Assembly: GCA_024281675.1 (NCBI GenBank)
Contig: JAMXAG010000007.1
Location: 56,698-120,697 of the forward strand
From: Nitrosomonas sp.
GTDB lineage: Bacteria; Pseudomonadota; Gammaproteobacteria; Burkholderiales; Nitrosomonadaceae
DNA: 64,000 nt
Reading direction: 5' to 3'
A model generated the notes under the pieces. It was not told the origin of the DNA. It did not search any database and worked only from the letters and a program-made list of their open reading frames with translations. This document shows positions 46,542 through 56,299 of this stretch, in pieces (the first letter of the stretch is position 1; each line of letters starts with the position of its first letter). The position numbers and the translations under genes are program-made.

Positions 46542-48578
46542 CTACGATTCCTGTGAATAGAGAAAACAATGGGTAGTATGCGTATTGCTAAAGGTACTGG
46601 TAGCGGGATATGTTTCGCGACAAATTGGCATAGCCCTGGGGCAGCGCGGATGAAAATGACAACCAAATGGCGGCGCGGCGGGTGAAGGCAAATCACCTTT
46701 CAAGCGAATCAGCGGGCTCACGCGATCTTGTTTGATTTTTGGCACGGACGACAACAAAGCTTGTGTGTAGGGATGTTTCGGCGTATCCATGATTTCATCA
46801 ACCTGACCCTGCTCGACCACGCGCCCAAGATACATCACCGCAACTTCATCGGCCAAATATTCAACCACAGCAATATTATGCGTAATAAACAAAAATGCAA
46901 TTCCTAAATTATCTTGTAATGATTTTAGTAAATTCAGTATTTGCGCCTGAACCGATACATCCAACGCGCTGGTTGGTTCATCGCAGATAAGTAATTCGGG
47001 ATTAACCGCCAGAGCGCGAGCAATCGCAATGCGTTGCCGCTGACCGCCGGAAAATTCGTGTGGAAAGCGCCATTTTACCTCAATTGGTAAGCCGACGCGC
47101 TGCAATAGCGTATCGATTTCCTGCTCATTGTGTGTGTCGGATAGTGGAGAGACACGCAGCGCATTCATACCTTCCAGGAGGGTTTCTCGGATACGCATAC
47201 GTGGATTCAGAGAAGAAAAAGGATCTTGAAAAATGATTTGGAATTGCGAGCGGATTTTTTGCAACTGACTGCGACTTAATGATACCAACTCCTGATTTTT
47301 AAACAGAATACTTCCGGCAGTAGGCTGAATCAACTGCAAAATGCTTTTACCAATGGTCGTTTTACCGCAACCAGACTCCCCAACCAATGCCAAAGTTTTA
47401 CCGGAGGAAATTTGTAACGATACCCCATCGACCGCGTGCACATGGCCGAAAATGCTTTTGAACAAACCTTTTCGAATTGGGAAATGCACTTTGAGATCGA
47501 TCACTCGAAGCAATGGGGAAACTGTTGTAATAGGCTCGATATCGGCATTTTTATCCAGCGCACCGAAAACAACGGAATCATTGATAACAGCGCTGCGTTC
47601 AGCATGTTGATTCTTGCTATCGTATAAGTGACAACGTACTTGATGATCATCTGCGATCGAGTGCCATTGCGGTATATTTTCATGACAAACCGCCATCGCT
47701 TGCTGACAACGATCCGCAAAACGGCAGCCTGCAAAGGTTTGCGCCAACGACGGGACAGCACCCTGAATAACCGCTAACGCATGGTTGCGTTTGTGCTTCT
47801 CCGGTAAGGATGCAAATAATTGCTGGGTATAAGGATGCGCAGGGTGATTAAAGAAATCTTCACGATTTGCCATTTCAACGATTTCACCTGCATACATGAC
47901 ACCCACTTGCTGGGCCATTTCAGCAACCACGCCCAAATCGTGCGTAATCAATAGAATAGCCATGTGATTACGCTGCTGTATCTGACGCAACAAATCCAAC
48001 ACTTGCGCTTGAATCGTCACATCCAGGGCAGTGGTAGGTTCATCCGCGATTAACAGCTCGGGTTCACCCGCTAACGCGATAGCAATCATAGCGCGTTGCT
48101 TCATACCGCCAGAAAATTGAAATGGATACTCGTGCATACGATGTTCTGCATCAGGAATGCCAACTTGCTCGAGTAACTCGACAATACGCTGTTGTGCTGC
48201 TGAATGCGATAGTCGGCCATGTTGCGTTAGCACTTCATGAATTTGTTCAGCAATCGTCATGACTGGGTTTAGGCTCAGCATCGGCTCCTGAAAAATCATG
48301 CTAATGCGCTTGCCTCGAATGCTACGCATGGCAAACTCAGGCAATTGCAATAGATCGACACCCTTGATACGAATCTGCCCGGATATTATTTCGCCGACAT
48401 CAGGTAGCAAACGCATGATAGAAAGTGCGGTCATTGATTTACCGCAACCGGATTCACCCAGCAAAGCAAAGGTTTCACCGGATGAAATTTTTAAGGATAA
48501 CCCATCAACGGCGCGAATCGGTTCATCGGTTGCATGCAATACGGTTTTTAACTGGTCAATCTCAACTAACGTATTCAT
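46542..48578 (-). CDS. yejF: Fused double ABC ATPase, peptide transporter (YejF/DppDF type)
   Basis: This 678-residue protein contains two complete ATPase domains, each with a Walker A (G-E-S-G-C-G-K-S near 38-45 and G-E-S-G-C-G-K-T near 395-402), a signature L/F-S-G-G and a D-E-P-T Walker B. Each domain is followed by a C-terminal oligopeptide extension with Cys-rich P-x-C pairs (F-A-D-R-C, H-P-R-C-P). It energises uptake of peptides or microcin-like compounds in the YejABEF system. Its start overlaps the permease stop (ATGA). Confidence 0.9.
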   Translation of the reverse strand: MNTLVEIDQLKTVLHATDEPIRAVDGLSLKISSGETFALLGESGCGKSMTALSIMRLLPDVGEIISGQIRIKGVDLLQLPEFAMRSIRGKRISMIFQEPMLSLNPVMTIAEQIHEVLTQHGRLSHSAAQQRIVELLEQVGIPDAEHRMHEYPFQFSGGMKQRAMIAIALAGEPELLIADEPTTALDVTIQAQVLDLLRQIQQRNHMAILLITHDLGVVAEMAQQVGVMYAGEIVEMANREDFFNHPAHPYTQQLFASLPEKHKRNHALAVIQGAVPSLAQTFAGCRFADRCQQAMAVCHENIPQWHSIADDHQVRCHLYDSKNQHAERSAVINDSVVFGALDKNADIEPITTVSPLLRVIDLKVHFPIRKGLFKSIFGHVHAVDGVSLQISSGKTLALVGESGCGKTTIGKSILQLIQPTAGSILFKNQELVSLSRSQLQKIRSQFQIIFQDPFSSLNPRMRIRETLLEGMNALRVSPLSDTHNEQEIDTLLQRVGLPIEVKWRFPHEFSGGQRQRIAIARALAVNPELLICDEPTSALDVSVQAQILNLLKSLQDNLGIAFLFITHNIAVVEYLADEVAVMYLGRVVEQGQVDEIMDTPKHPYTQALLSSVPKIKQDRVSPLIRLKGDLPSPAAPPFGCHFHPRCPRAMPICRETYPATSTFSNTHTTHCFLYSQES

Positions 48579-50089
48579 GTGTGGTGGTTTGTTTTAGCTA
48601 CGGTATTGGTTTCTGTGATTGCCGGCAAAGTATTCTTTCCAGATTGATGCGGACGATGCTTTAAACGGTTGCTATGCCGCAGCGTACGGGCACGTGGATC
48701 AAGTGCATGCTGCACCGCATTGGCGAATAAATTGGCACTTAAAACTAACGCCAACATAAAAATGAATGCAGCCAACAACGCCCACCAAACCATCGGTTCA
48801 CGCGCCATTTCCAACCGCGCGGCGTTGATCATCGTACCGAAACTGATCATCGAAGGATCAACTCCCACACCGACATACGATAATACGGCTTCCGCCAGAA
48901 CCAGGCTGCTAAAATCCATGACAATCGCAATCAATACCAAATGCATCACGTTCGGCAAGATATGCCGGGTGATAATACGCCAATGTGAAACACCAAACGC
49001 ATGTGCCGCTTGAATATATTCCAGTTCACGCAATTTCATCGCTTCACCACGCAACAAGCGGCATAACCCTGTCCAACTGGTAATTCCCAGAATAATGCAC
49101 AGAAAAAGCAAGCGCAAATCCGCACGCGCCGCCGTAGTATCAAAAATATCCGGATGTGTTTCGATATACACTTGCATCATCAACACTGCAGCCGCAATCA
49201 ACAGCACGCCGGGAATCGAATTCAATGTGGTATAAACATATTGAATGACATCATCGATCCAACCACGGAAATATCCCGCCATAATCCCCAACAACAAGGC
49301 AAACGGTAACATGATGAGCGTCGTCAGCGTACCAATGACCAAGGCGACACGGATGCTTTTCAGCGATTGATACAAGACATCTTGACCGACTTTATCGGTC
49401 CCTAATATGTGGTAATAGCCGATCAAAGCAGAAACGCAACCAACCAACAGCAACAAAACAAGTAGCGTAATGAGTATCGCATACCACGGGATTTCTGACG
49501 TGCGCTGCCAGATCGATCCGAAGCTTTGTTTGAATGAGCATTCATCCTGTTTGGATAACCCAGCAGTTAAAGCAATCAACAGCAAGCACCATACGGCAAA
49601 ACCGTAGCCAGCACCCCGTAGGGAGCGTACCCAAATATCCGTAGTATGCTCTGTTTCAAGGTGCTGCAAATGCGCACCGCCATATTGCAAGCGCGCAAAA
49701 GTACGCATCTGCTGGCCATCCGGCAATTCAATAGTCTCTTTCGCATACAAATGCGTTGCCAAGGGAGCGGAATAGGTTTTTTCCACTTGGATGCGTAATG
49801 GTGTCACCAGAATATCCAACACGCTCAACACATCCACACTATAAATGGGCTCAGATTGCGCGTTGGTTGACTCTAAGGCAGGACGAAAATGAATCGTATC
49901 AAGAAAACCGATCAATAAAAAAAACAACAAGACGGTGAGTGAAGACATGCCGCTCGCACTATGCCCGACACGCTTCCAAGAAGCTAGCAAATGCGGATGG
50001 CGGCGCACATACCTCATACCTATCAAAATCATCAAGACAAACAAATAGATCAACGCGTCTGTCCAGAGTATTACAGGGTCGAAAGGCAT
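48575..50089 (-). CDS. yejE: ABC permease of the Yej/DppC type with a long N-terminal part
   Basis: This 504-residue inner-membrane protein has an N-terminal half with three helices and a periplasmic stretch (about 65-160), then a BPD-type permease core with the coupling loop E-Y-I-Q-A-A-H-A-F-G-V-S-H-W-R near 375-390. The family usually pairs with a second permease (YejB) and a peptide-binding protein (YejA). Neither is next to it here, so this operon has only the C permease and ATPase. The long N-terminal domain is typical of YejE rather than DppC. Confidence 0.82.
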   Translation of the reverse strand: MPFDPVILWTDALIYLFVLMILIGMRYVRRHPHLLASWKRVGHSASGMSSLTVLLFFLLIGFLDTIHFRPALESTNAQSEPIYSVDVLSVLDILVTPLRIQVEKTYSAPLATHLYAKETIELPDGQQMRTFARLQYGGAHLQHLETEHTTDIWVRSLRGAGYGFAVWCLLLIALTAGLSKQDECSFKQSFGSIWQRTSEIPWYAILITLLVLLLLVGCVSALIGYYHILGTDKVGQDVLYQSLKSIRVALVIGTLTTLIMLPFALLLGIMAGYFRGWIDDVIQYVYTTLNSIPGVLLIAAAVLMMQVYIETHPDIFDTTAARADLRLLFLCIILGITSWTGLCRLLRGEAMKLRELEYIQAAHAFGVSHWRIITRHILPNVMHLVLIAIVMDFSSLVLAEAVLSYVGVGVDPSMISFGTMINAARLEMAREPMVWWALLAAFIFMLALVLSANLFANAVQHALDPRARTLRHSNRLKHRPHQSGKNTLPAITETNTVAKTNHHT

Positions 50090-50255
50090 GACGAAGTTGT
50101 CTATTATATTAAAATTGAATAATGAAACTTTAAGGTATTCTGGGTGAATTTTACATTGGATTCCATTATAAAAAGCAATTCAATGATACTTAACTTTATT
50201 TCTGCTTTGATACCAAATTTTCGTAATTTAGTAGTTCAAGTTAGAAACAACAACA

Positions 50256-50531
50256 TCAAATTTCAATTCTAGCTGGCGTTCCTGTGCAAACACAATTACT
50301 CGTATCACGACACGGATACTGATTTCCATCAGGGTCTCTACAAGTTTTAGTTCTATATATCGAGCAATTAGTACCCTCAATCCAAAAAATAAATTCCTTT
50401 CCATTCGGACGAACAATTTGTTTATGAATAACATCTATTGATGATTTCACACCTGTTTCAAGATCTTCTATATGAATAGTAGCAACACTGTTCGTTGGCG
50501 GAATTACACTCGTATACACACTTAACAACAT
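50256..50531 (-). CDS. Small Cys-containing protein, unrecognised
   Basis: This 91-residue protein has a strong ribosome site (GGGAGG 5 bases before the ATG). Four to five cysteines are clustered in the C-terminal third (N-C-S, K-T-C-R, Y-P-C-R, N-C-V-C-T), suggesting disulphides or a metal site. The N-terminus has no clear signal peptide, though the stretch M-L-L-S-V-Y-T-S-V is hydrophobic. It lies 83 bp after the FecR-TPR-barrel gene in the same direction and has the same low G+C as the barrel-coding part. Confidence 0.6.
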   Translation of the reverse strand: MLLSVYTSVIPPTNSVATIHIEDLETGVKSSIDVIHKQIVRPNGKEFIFWIEGTNCSIYRTKTCRDPDGNQYPCRDTSNCVCTGTPARIEI

Positions 50532-50614
50532 GATGCCCTCCCTTTCTGTAAAAACTACATTAAAAAATTGGTCAAATCCAATAATATTTAAAATTACATC
50601 TTCCTTCGGTTCCC

Positions 50615-53600
50615 TTAGAAATTTAAAGTCATCTTAACAAATATTGACCGGTCAGGTATAAACCTTACAGCTACCGCTTCTGCAGCCTTATAAGTATCGT
50701 CCATAAAGTAAAAATTTTCATCCAATAAATTTCTCCCTTCTAAGCTGAACATACCTCTTCGCTTAGGAAAACGAAACCCAGTTGAAAAATCAAGTAACAC
50801 AAAGGCATCAATACCTGACTGAGTTGTTTTAGGGCTTCTTGGCTTTCCAAGATCACCTCCCCTGATCAAATCTTGATGAACAAAAGTTGTTGTTAATCCA
50901 GAAAAAATTCCTGAAGAATGAAAGTATTCAAGACTCATCGGTGCACGTAAAGTTTGTAATTTGACCGGATCAATATTTCCAGGAGAATCTAAACGAGAGG
51001 TTTTCTCAAGCTGAAACTCACCTCTGACCAACCAATTTGGGTGCGGTACCCAGTATAAGTAAGTTCGATAAAGCTCTTCTTCATATTTTTTGAAAATTTC
51101 AGCACTCACAATCTGTCCAGATGGATTAAATGGAATGTTAAATAATCGTTTAGATATCTCAAAACCTCCAAATACTTTCTCGGTAGCTTTAGCATCGAAT
51201 CCAATTCCCATTCTTTGCGATCTTGTTCCATTTGGATTGTCATAATGCTGATTAAATCCAGCCACTTGAGTTGGCTCTAGGGATTGTTGTGCCATGAGGC
51301 TAGATTTCGTTGTTTCAAACCATGCTGCACGAAATCTCAAGAATTCTGTAATCCCCCATTGCAAACCAAATTTGGGATTAAATTTGTCTACCTCAGTATT
51401 GATCGTACTCTTAAATATGTCGTAACTTAATCCAAGCGTAGCAGTTAAATTCGGAAGTAAATTGGTGTTGGTATACGCATAAATATTTCTTTGACTAATA
51501 GTATATTTAGAACCTTTATCAGGAAAATCATATCCTCCTCCACCAATAACTGAATTAAAGATACCTTGTTTGAACAAATGCTGACCTTCAAGTTGAAAGC
51601 CGGATCGATCGGTTTGATTCAAACCATTATCGTCTTTTATGCTAACGTAACGATCAATATATTTTCCAGAAAAAAGTAGTTCCTGATTGGATGAAAAAGT
51701 ATACCGCGCACCAATTCGAGCAGTATTTTCATCTAGCTTTCTACGATAACTCTCGTCGGCACCCTTTTTGAAATCAAGTACGATATCCCCATGTTCAGTT
51801 TCTCGTCGCCGCACTTCTGCTTGAACATTCAGTTTAGGCGTTAGGGCATATTGGAAGAATCCGTTGTAGACATTATGTTTTTGATCATTGTTCTCTCTAA
51901 ATCCATTGGTTTCGTGATGAAATTGCCCCAGACTCACTGAGGCTCTATCGCGTTGCATCGAGGCGACAATTTCGTTACCAAGTGTACCGTTGCTTCCAAC
52001 CATTCCAGATGCCACAATTTGTGGCTTATTGCGCTCCATCAATGGCGCGAACTCATTAAATCCTAATGCTGAAGGTACCGTCCCTGTGATAATGTTCAAA
52101 TCAGCCACCGCCATATGCGGTTGCACCGGATTGACGTTGATCGGCTGCAACAATTGCGCTTGCAACAACTCACTGACGCGGGCAACTTCGTGTCCAGGTG
52201 TATTCATATAGGTATCTGCCAGAAAACGGTGCGCGGAATGATTCGCTGGGTCAGAGCTCAAAGACTTGGCCGTTTCCATCACAGCACGGCGTTCGAATCC
52301 CAAGGTTTCAAAAATGCGGGCGAGACTGGAACCTCGCGCGGCTTCGTCACGATCGAGTAAGAACTTGGAACGATACACCGCGCGGTTATCATTTAATGCA
52401 ATCGACTTTTGAATGTCTTGTAACGCTTCAATTGGACGGTTCTGGGTTTGCTTTTGGATCGCATCATACAGCCAAGGCGTTGGATCTTTCGGATCACGTT
52501 CTTTGGCCAAATCAAATTGCGTGCTAGCATGTGGATAGCGTCTTTCTTCAAAATACGCTTTGCCAAGGTAACTGCGAATCAGTGAATTGGCCGGATCGAG
52601 GCTGGCGGCAATTTCAAGCTGCACGCGGCCTGCTTCGAGTTGACCTTCGCGAATCAATGCTAACCCTAACCCAAGCCGTGGCATGGGATCGGCTGAATCC
52701 AAAGCAATCGATTGGTTAAAAGTATGTTTAGCCATTTGCGTATCGATTTGCAGTAAATGTGAAAAACCCAATACCGTTTGCGTTTTGGCTAGATTGGGAT
52801 TGAACTGTACCGCTTGTTGCGCGGAAACCAAAGCTTGTTCCAATTCACCCGATGACATCTGCAATTCAGCCAAACGTGCCCAAGCCAGTGCATTGTGCGT
52901 ATCGATTTCGAGGCTTTTACGAATACTGTTCAATGCCTCTTCAATTTCAAAACGGGCTTGTTGTACATATGAAAGCGCAATATAAGCCACCGCTGATTGC
53001 GGATTAAAAATCACCGCTTGGTTGGCAGAATCATGCGCAGCTTCTTTGTCATTTTGTGTCACCGCAATGATAGCCAGTAGCGCATGCGCATCACTGTTGC
53101 CGGGTTCTCGCCGTAATACTCGTGCAATGATAGACTTAGCTTCATCGGCCTGCCCAACAATCAATGCATCGCTAGCTTGTTGAATCGAGGCAATAGTACC
53201 GGACGCATCCGTATCTTCTCGCGGCCAATACGTTGCCAGGGTCGGATAATAGAGCGCCCATTGCACGGCATCGGTAGGATGAATAGGGATGGTTTTTTGC
53301 GGCGCTTGATACTGACTGGCGGTAGCCGCCTCACGATCATTTAAAACAACGCTGCCATAGTCATTCGTTACTGCAACCTTGCCTTCATATACCACCACTC
53401 GGCTATTTTCTTCAGTCGCTTCGACAAGAAACTCAGTACCATGCACGCTTGCGTTCACAAACGGAGTGGTCACATCAAAGGGTTTCGGGGTGCGGGTGAT
53501 AATATGAATGACGCCTTCAAGTAACTGCATCAGAAAAGATTTCTTTTCTTCATTGGACGACAAGAAAGTCATGCTACTTTTCTGATTCAAATTCAAAAAA

Positions 53601-53938
53601 CTTTCATTAGCCAAGCGCAACGTCGCACGACTGTGTGTGCGTGAACGAATCATATCGCCCAAACACAGTACCGTATCTGGGGTTACCGGCTGCCAGATTT
53701 GCTGCCTTTGCTGTACGCGACGCACTTCAATGGTGCCTTGAATCGATACAATCCAAGCCACTTCAACTTTACATACGTTCGATGCATGCACTTTCCCGAT
53801 GAATGCAACCGCGCAGATGATCAAAATGGTTACATATAAAACGATGACAACTAGCTTTCGTACGACCCCATAAAACCTAAAAAAACCATATATTGATATG
53901 ATGTTTTTTACGCACAAAATGGTTTGATCCGATAGCAT
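50615..53938 (-). CDS. FecR-domain/TPR/outer-membrane beta-barrel fusion protein
   Basis: This 1107-residue protein has an N-terminal hydrophobic segment (about 28-50) that could act as signal or anchor. Next is a FecR domain (about 90-200, with G-D-M-I-R-S, A-T-L-R-L, V-H-G-T-E-F-L-V-E), then eight or more TPR repeats (about 240-540), a linker, and a barrel-like C-terminal region (about 680-1107). The barrel part has alternating strands, a TonB-receptor-like terminal motif (G-R-N-L-L-D-E-N-F-Y near 1075) and a final F. The TPR part is much richer in G+C than the barrel part, with a change near 51900. FecR domains sense or regulate, and TPRs bind partners. The fusion is unusual and its job is unknown; polymer export or adhesion are possibilities. 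Confidence 0.82.
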   Translation of the reverse strand: MLSDQTILCVKNIISIYGFFRFYGVVRKLVVIVLYVTILIICAVAFIGKVHASNVCKVEVAWIVSIQGTIEVRRVQQRQQIWQPVTPDTVLCLGDMIRSRTHSRATLRLANESFLNLNQKSSMTFLSSNEEKKSFLMQLLEGVIHIITRTPKPFDVTTPFVNASVHGTEFLVEATEENSRVVVYEGKVAVTNDYGSVVLNDREAATASQYQAPQKTIPIHPTDAVQWALYYPTLATYWPREDTDASGTIASIQQASDALIVGQADEAKSIIARVLRREPGNSDAHALLAIIAVTQNDKEAAHDSANQAVIFNPQSAVAYIALSYVQQARFEIEEALNSIRKSLEIDTHNALAWARLAELQMSSGELEQALVSAQQAVQFNPNLAKTQTVLGFSHLLQIDTQMAKHTFNQSIALDSADPMPRLGLGLALIREGQLEAGRVQLEIAASLDPANSLIRSYLGKAYFEERRYPHASTQFDLAKERDPKDPTPWLYDAIQKQTQNRPIEALQDIQKSIALNDNRAVYRSKFLLDRDEAARGSSLARIFETLGFERRAVMETAKSLSSDPANHSAHRFLADTYMNTPGHEVARVSELLQAQLLQPINVNPVQPHMAVADLNIITGTVPSALGFNEFAPLMERNKPQIVASGMVGSNGTLGNEIVASMQRDRASVSLGQFHHETNGFRENNDQKHNVYNGFFQYALTPKLNVQAEVRRRETEHGDIVLDFKKGADESYRRKLDENTARIGARYTFSSNQELLFSGKYIDRYVSIKDDNGLNQTDRSGFQLEGQHLFKQGIFNSVIGGGGYDFPDKGSKYTISQRNIYAYTNTNLLPNLTATLGLSYDIFKSTINTEVDKFNPKFGLQWGITEFLRFRAAWFETTKSSLMAQQSLEPTQVAGFNQHYDNPNGTRSQRMGIGFDAKATEKVFGGFEISKRLFNIPFNPSGQIVSAEIFKKYEEELYRTYLYWVPHPNWLVRGEFQLEKTSRLDSPGNIDPVKLQTLRAPMSLEYFHSSGIFSGLTTTFVHQDLIRGGDLGKPRSPKTTQSGIDAFVLLDFSTGFRFPKRRGMFSLEGRNLLDENFYFMDDTYKAAEAVAVRFIPDRSIFVKMTLNF

Positions 53939-54219
53939 TTTAAAATTATCTTGATATTGAGAGATACATCAGCCAAGCCATCAAAAATTGACTTACATAG
54001 TAATAACTATCATCGTAACTCAGTCTATATCAAAGATTTGTGAGAAAAGTCACATTCCAAAGAAATACGCCGTCGATTACAGTATTTGGCCTAGGCTTCC
54101 CATAGAAAGCCAGCAGATTGATCTCCCAAGATAAAATTCAGTGATCAAAAACTAGGGAGGTGTTGCTGCGCTCTTACGATCAAAACCTCGGAAGCATAAA
54201 TTGAAATACACCGCACATT

Positions 54220-54939
54220 TTACTCATTGATAATTTGATCATCTTCTCTGAGCTTTTGCCAGATGCATGTGTTACCAGATTGAGAAGCAATCATTTTCAG
54301 TATCGATGCATGCTCAGCACATTCACTTTCCGTTGCTTTAATAATTCTCAGTAGGTGTTTTTCTGCAAAAACGGTGAGATCTTGGATGGAATCTTTGTGT
54401 TCCAAATCCATGAGCAAGCTTTCTTGCCCGCGCGTCATAGCCAGATAGACCTCGGCTAGCAATTCGGAATCTAACAATGCTCCGTGCAGTGTTCGTTTGG
54501 AATTATCAATACTATAGCGCTCGCACAAAGCATCTAAATTATTGCGTTTTCCGGGATGGAATTCCTTTGCAAGCCTCAACGTATCAATAATTGAGACACA
54601 ATACTGATCAAGCTGCAACATTTCCAACAACGCCAACTCATGGTTTAAGAAACCAACATCAAAGGGCGCGTTATGGATGATCAGTTCGGCGTTATCAATG
54701 AAACCCAAGAAATCCTTCGCAATTTCAGCAAATTTGGGTTTATCCAAAAGAAATTCCCTGGTTAATCCATGGACTTGCAAAGCAGCTTCATCGCTATCCC
54801 GTTCGGGATTCAAGTAGTAATGAATCCGATTATCGGTCAAATGTCGATTTATTAACTCGATCGCAGCCAGCTCTACAATGCGATGTCCTTGCTTTGGATC
54901 TAGACCTGTCGTTTCGGTATCAAGTACGATTTGTCGCAT
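54220..54939 (-). CDS. dnaQ: DNA polymerase III epsilon subunit (proofreading exonuclease)
   Basis: This 239-residue DEDDh exonuclease has Exo I V-L-D-T-E-T-T-G-L near 5-13 and Exo II with N-A-P-F-D near 98-102. Exo III is near H-G-A-L-L-D-S-E-L, whose His-Asp pair supports the DEDDh class. A linker and the alpha-binding tail follow. rnhA is immediately upstream, the order common in proteobacteria. Confidence 0.95.
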   Translation of the reverse strand: MRQIVLDTETTGLDPKQGHRIVELAAIELINRHLTDNRIHYYLNPERDSDEAALQVHGLTREFLLDKPKFAEIAKDFLGFIDNAELIIHNAPFDVGFLNHELALLEMLQLDQYCVSIIDTLRLAKEFHPGKRNNLDALCERYSIDNSKRTLHGALLDSELLAEVYLAMTRGQESLLMDLEHKDSIQDLTVFAEKHLLRIIKATESECAEHASILKMIASQSGNTCIWQKLREDDQIINE

Positions 54940-54948
54940 TTAAACTTC

Positions 54949-55422
54949 CTAAGCTTCATTATCAAGATTATTTTCCTGATCTAGAATCATTGCTACGCCC
55001 AAATTTGCTAACCGATCGGCGCGTTCATTGCCTTCATGTCCGTCATGTCCACGCACCCAATACCACTCAATTTCATGAAGCTGCACTAGGCGATCGAGCA
55101 TCTTCCACAGATCGTCGTTCTTCACTGGTTTTTTTGCCGAAGTTTGCCAATTACGTATTTTCCAATCACCGATCCATTCACTAATACCTTTTTTGAGATA
55201 CTGCGAATCCGTATGTAAATTAATCCGACAAGAGCGCTTCAAAGTTTCTAAAGCACGCACCGCAGCCAATAACTCCATACGATTATTAGTAGTGAATATC
55301 TCACCGCCATAAATTTCTTTTTCGTACCCGTCATATCTCAGTAATGCACCCCACCCGCCTATTCCTGGATTTCCCTTACACGCACCGTCAGTAAATATCT
55401 CCACCCTACTCCTATCAACCAT
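54949..55422 (-). CDS. rnhA: Ribonuclease HI
   Basis: This 157-residue enzyme has the catalytic residues D10 in [13 protein letters not shown] in [10 protein letters not shown] in H-T-D-S-Q-Y and the late D in N-E-R-A-D. It cuts RNA in RNA-DNA hybrids. It lies 9 bp before dnaQ and 62 bp after the methyltransferase gene. Confidence 0.96.
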   Translation of the reverse strand: MVDRSRVEIFTDGACKGNPGIGGWGALLRYDGYEKEIYGGEIFTTNNRMELLAAVRALETLKRSCRINLHTDSQYLKKGISEWIGDWKIRNWQTSAKKPVKNDDLWKMLDRLVQLHEIEWYWVRGHDGHEGNERADRLANLGVAMILDQENNLDNEA

Positions 55423-55484
55423 AGGTCATTCCATTCATGATCCGAAGAATAAATTGATGGATTTTAATAGCTTGATCAATTTTT

Positions 55485-56210
55485 TTAATTGAGTTTTTGT
55501 GTAACGGAAACAATGCGTTTTTTGCTATCGATATTTTTCTTCCAACCGGGTTTAATCACTCGCATTCCATGCATATGTTTAATTGCATGAAGAAAATATA
55601 CGCCTCCGCCAATAGGCCACCACCGATCACCCGCCGCTTCCATGAAACTAAGCCGCTTACGCCATTTTTCCTGCTCAAATGGAGGTGCATAACAGCACAA
55701 TTGTCCGCCCATTGTTTCAAAGTCGAGTAACTTCAACCAATCTTTAAGACGTAATAAGGCGATAAAATTACCGTTCCACGGATATTCTGCTCGATTCGCT
55801 TTTAAATAACGAGATATGCCCCATAAGCTCAGCGGATTAAAACCGGATATGACAATGTGTCCTTCTGGAATCAGAACACGGTAAACCTCGCGCAGAATTT
55901 GATGCGGATTATTACTGAATTCAAGGGTGTGTGGCATAATGGCCAGATCAATCGAATTACTTTGAATGGGTAAGAAGTCGGCAGCTGCAATCAAAGCAGG
56001 TTGAGTTTTTTCTAACCCCACCGAAAACTGCAAAGGCATTCTGTTTAAGCGTAAAAAACAAAATTGCGGCAAACCGATTTGAATAGCGTTATAGCCGAAG
56101 ATATTGGCAACAACTTTATCAAAATAACGGTATTCATGCTCGAGCAGATAGCTACCCAATGGTGACTCGAACCACTGCATGTTATGCGATCCGCCATGAT
56201 TTTCGACCAT
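55485..56210 (-). CDS. SAM-dependent methyltransferase (class I)
   Basis: This protein of about 241 residues has a class I methyltransferase core, with motifs A-D-F-L-P-I-Q-S-N-S-I-D-L-A-I-M near 95-110 and a post-I region P-E-G-H-I-V-I-S-G-F-N-P near 138-150. The canonical GxGxG is weak, so this may be a divergent member. The conserved neighbour order gloB (divergent)/methyltransferase/rnhA/dnaQ is a common proteobacterial arrangement. The substrate is unknown. ATG 56210 is used; ATG 56180 (M-Q-W-F-E-S-P-L-G) is an alternative that may be closer to the true start. Confidence 0.82.
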   Translation of the reverse strand: MVENHGGSHNMQWFESPLGSYLLEHEYRYFDKVVANIFGYNAIQIGLPQFCFLRLNRMPLQFSVGLEKTQPALIAAADFLPIQSNSIDLAIMPHTLEFSNNPHQILREVYRVLIPEGHIVISGFNPLSLWGISRYLKANRAEYPWNGNFIALLRLKDWLKLLDFETMGGQLCCYAPPFEQEKWRKRLSFMEAAGDRWWPIGGGVYFLHAIKHMHGMRVIKPGWKKNIDSKKRIVSVTQKLN

Positions 56211-56299
56211 ATCCTATTAATAACCCATCACTGTTATCGAAATTAATAACAACTCAATATTTGCCAAATATTCAATTACCTTAACAAAAATCAAACGGT

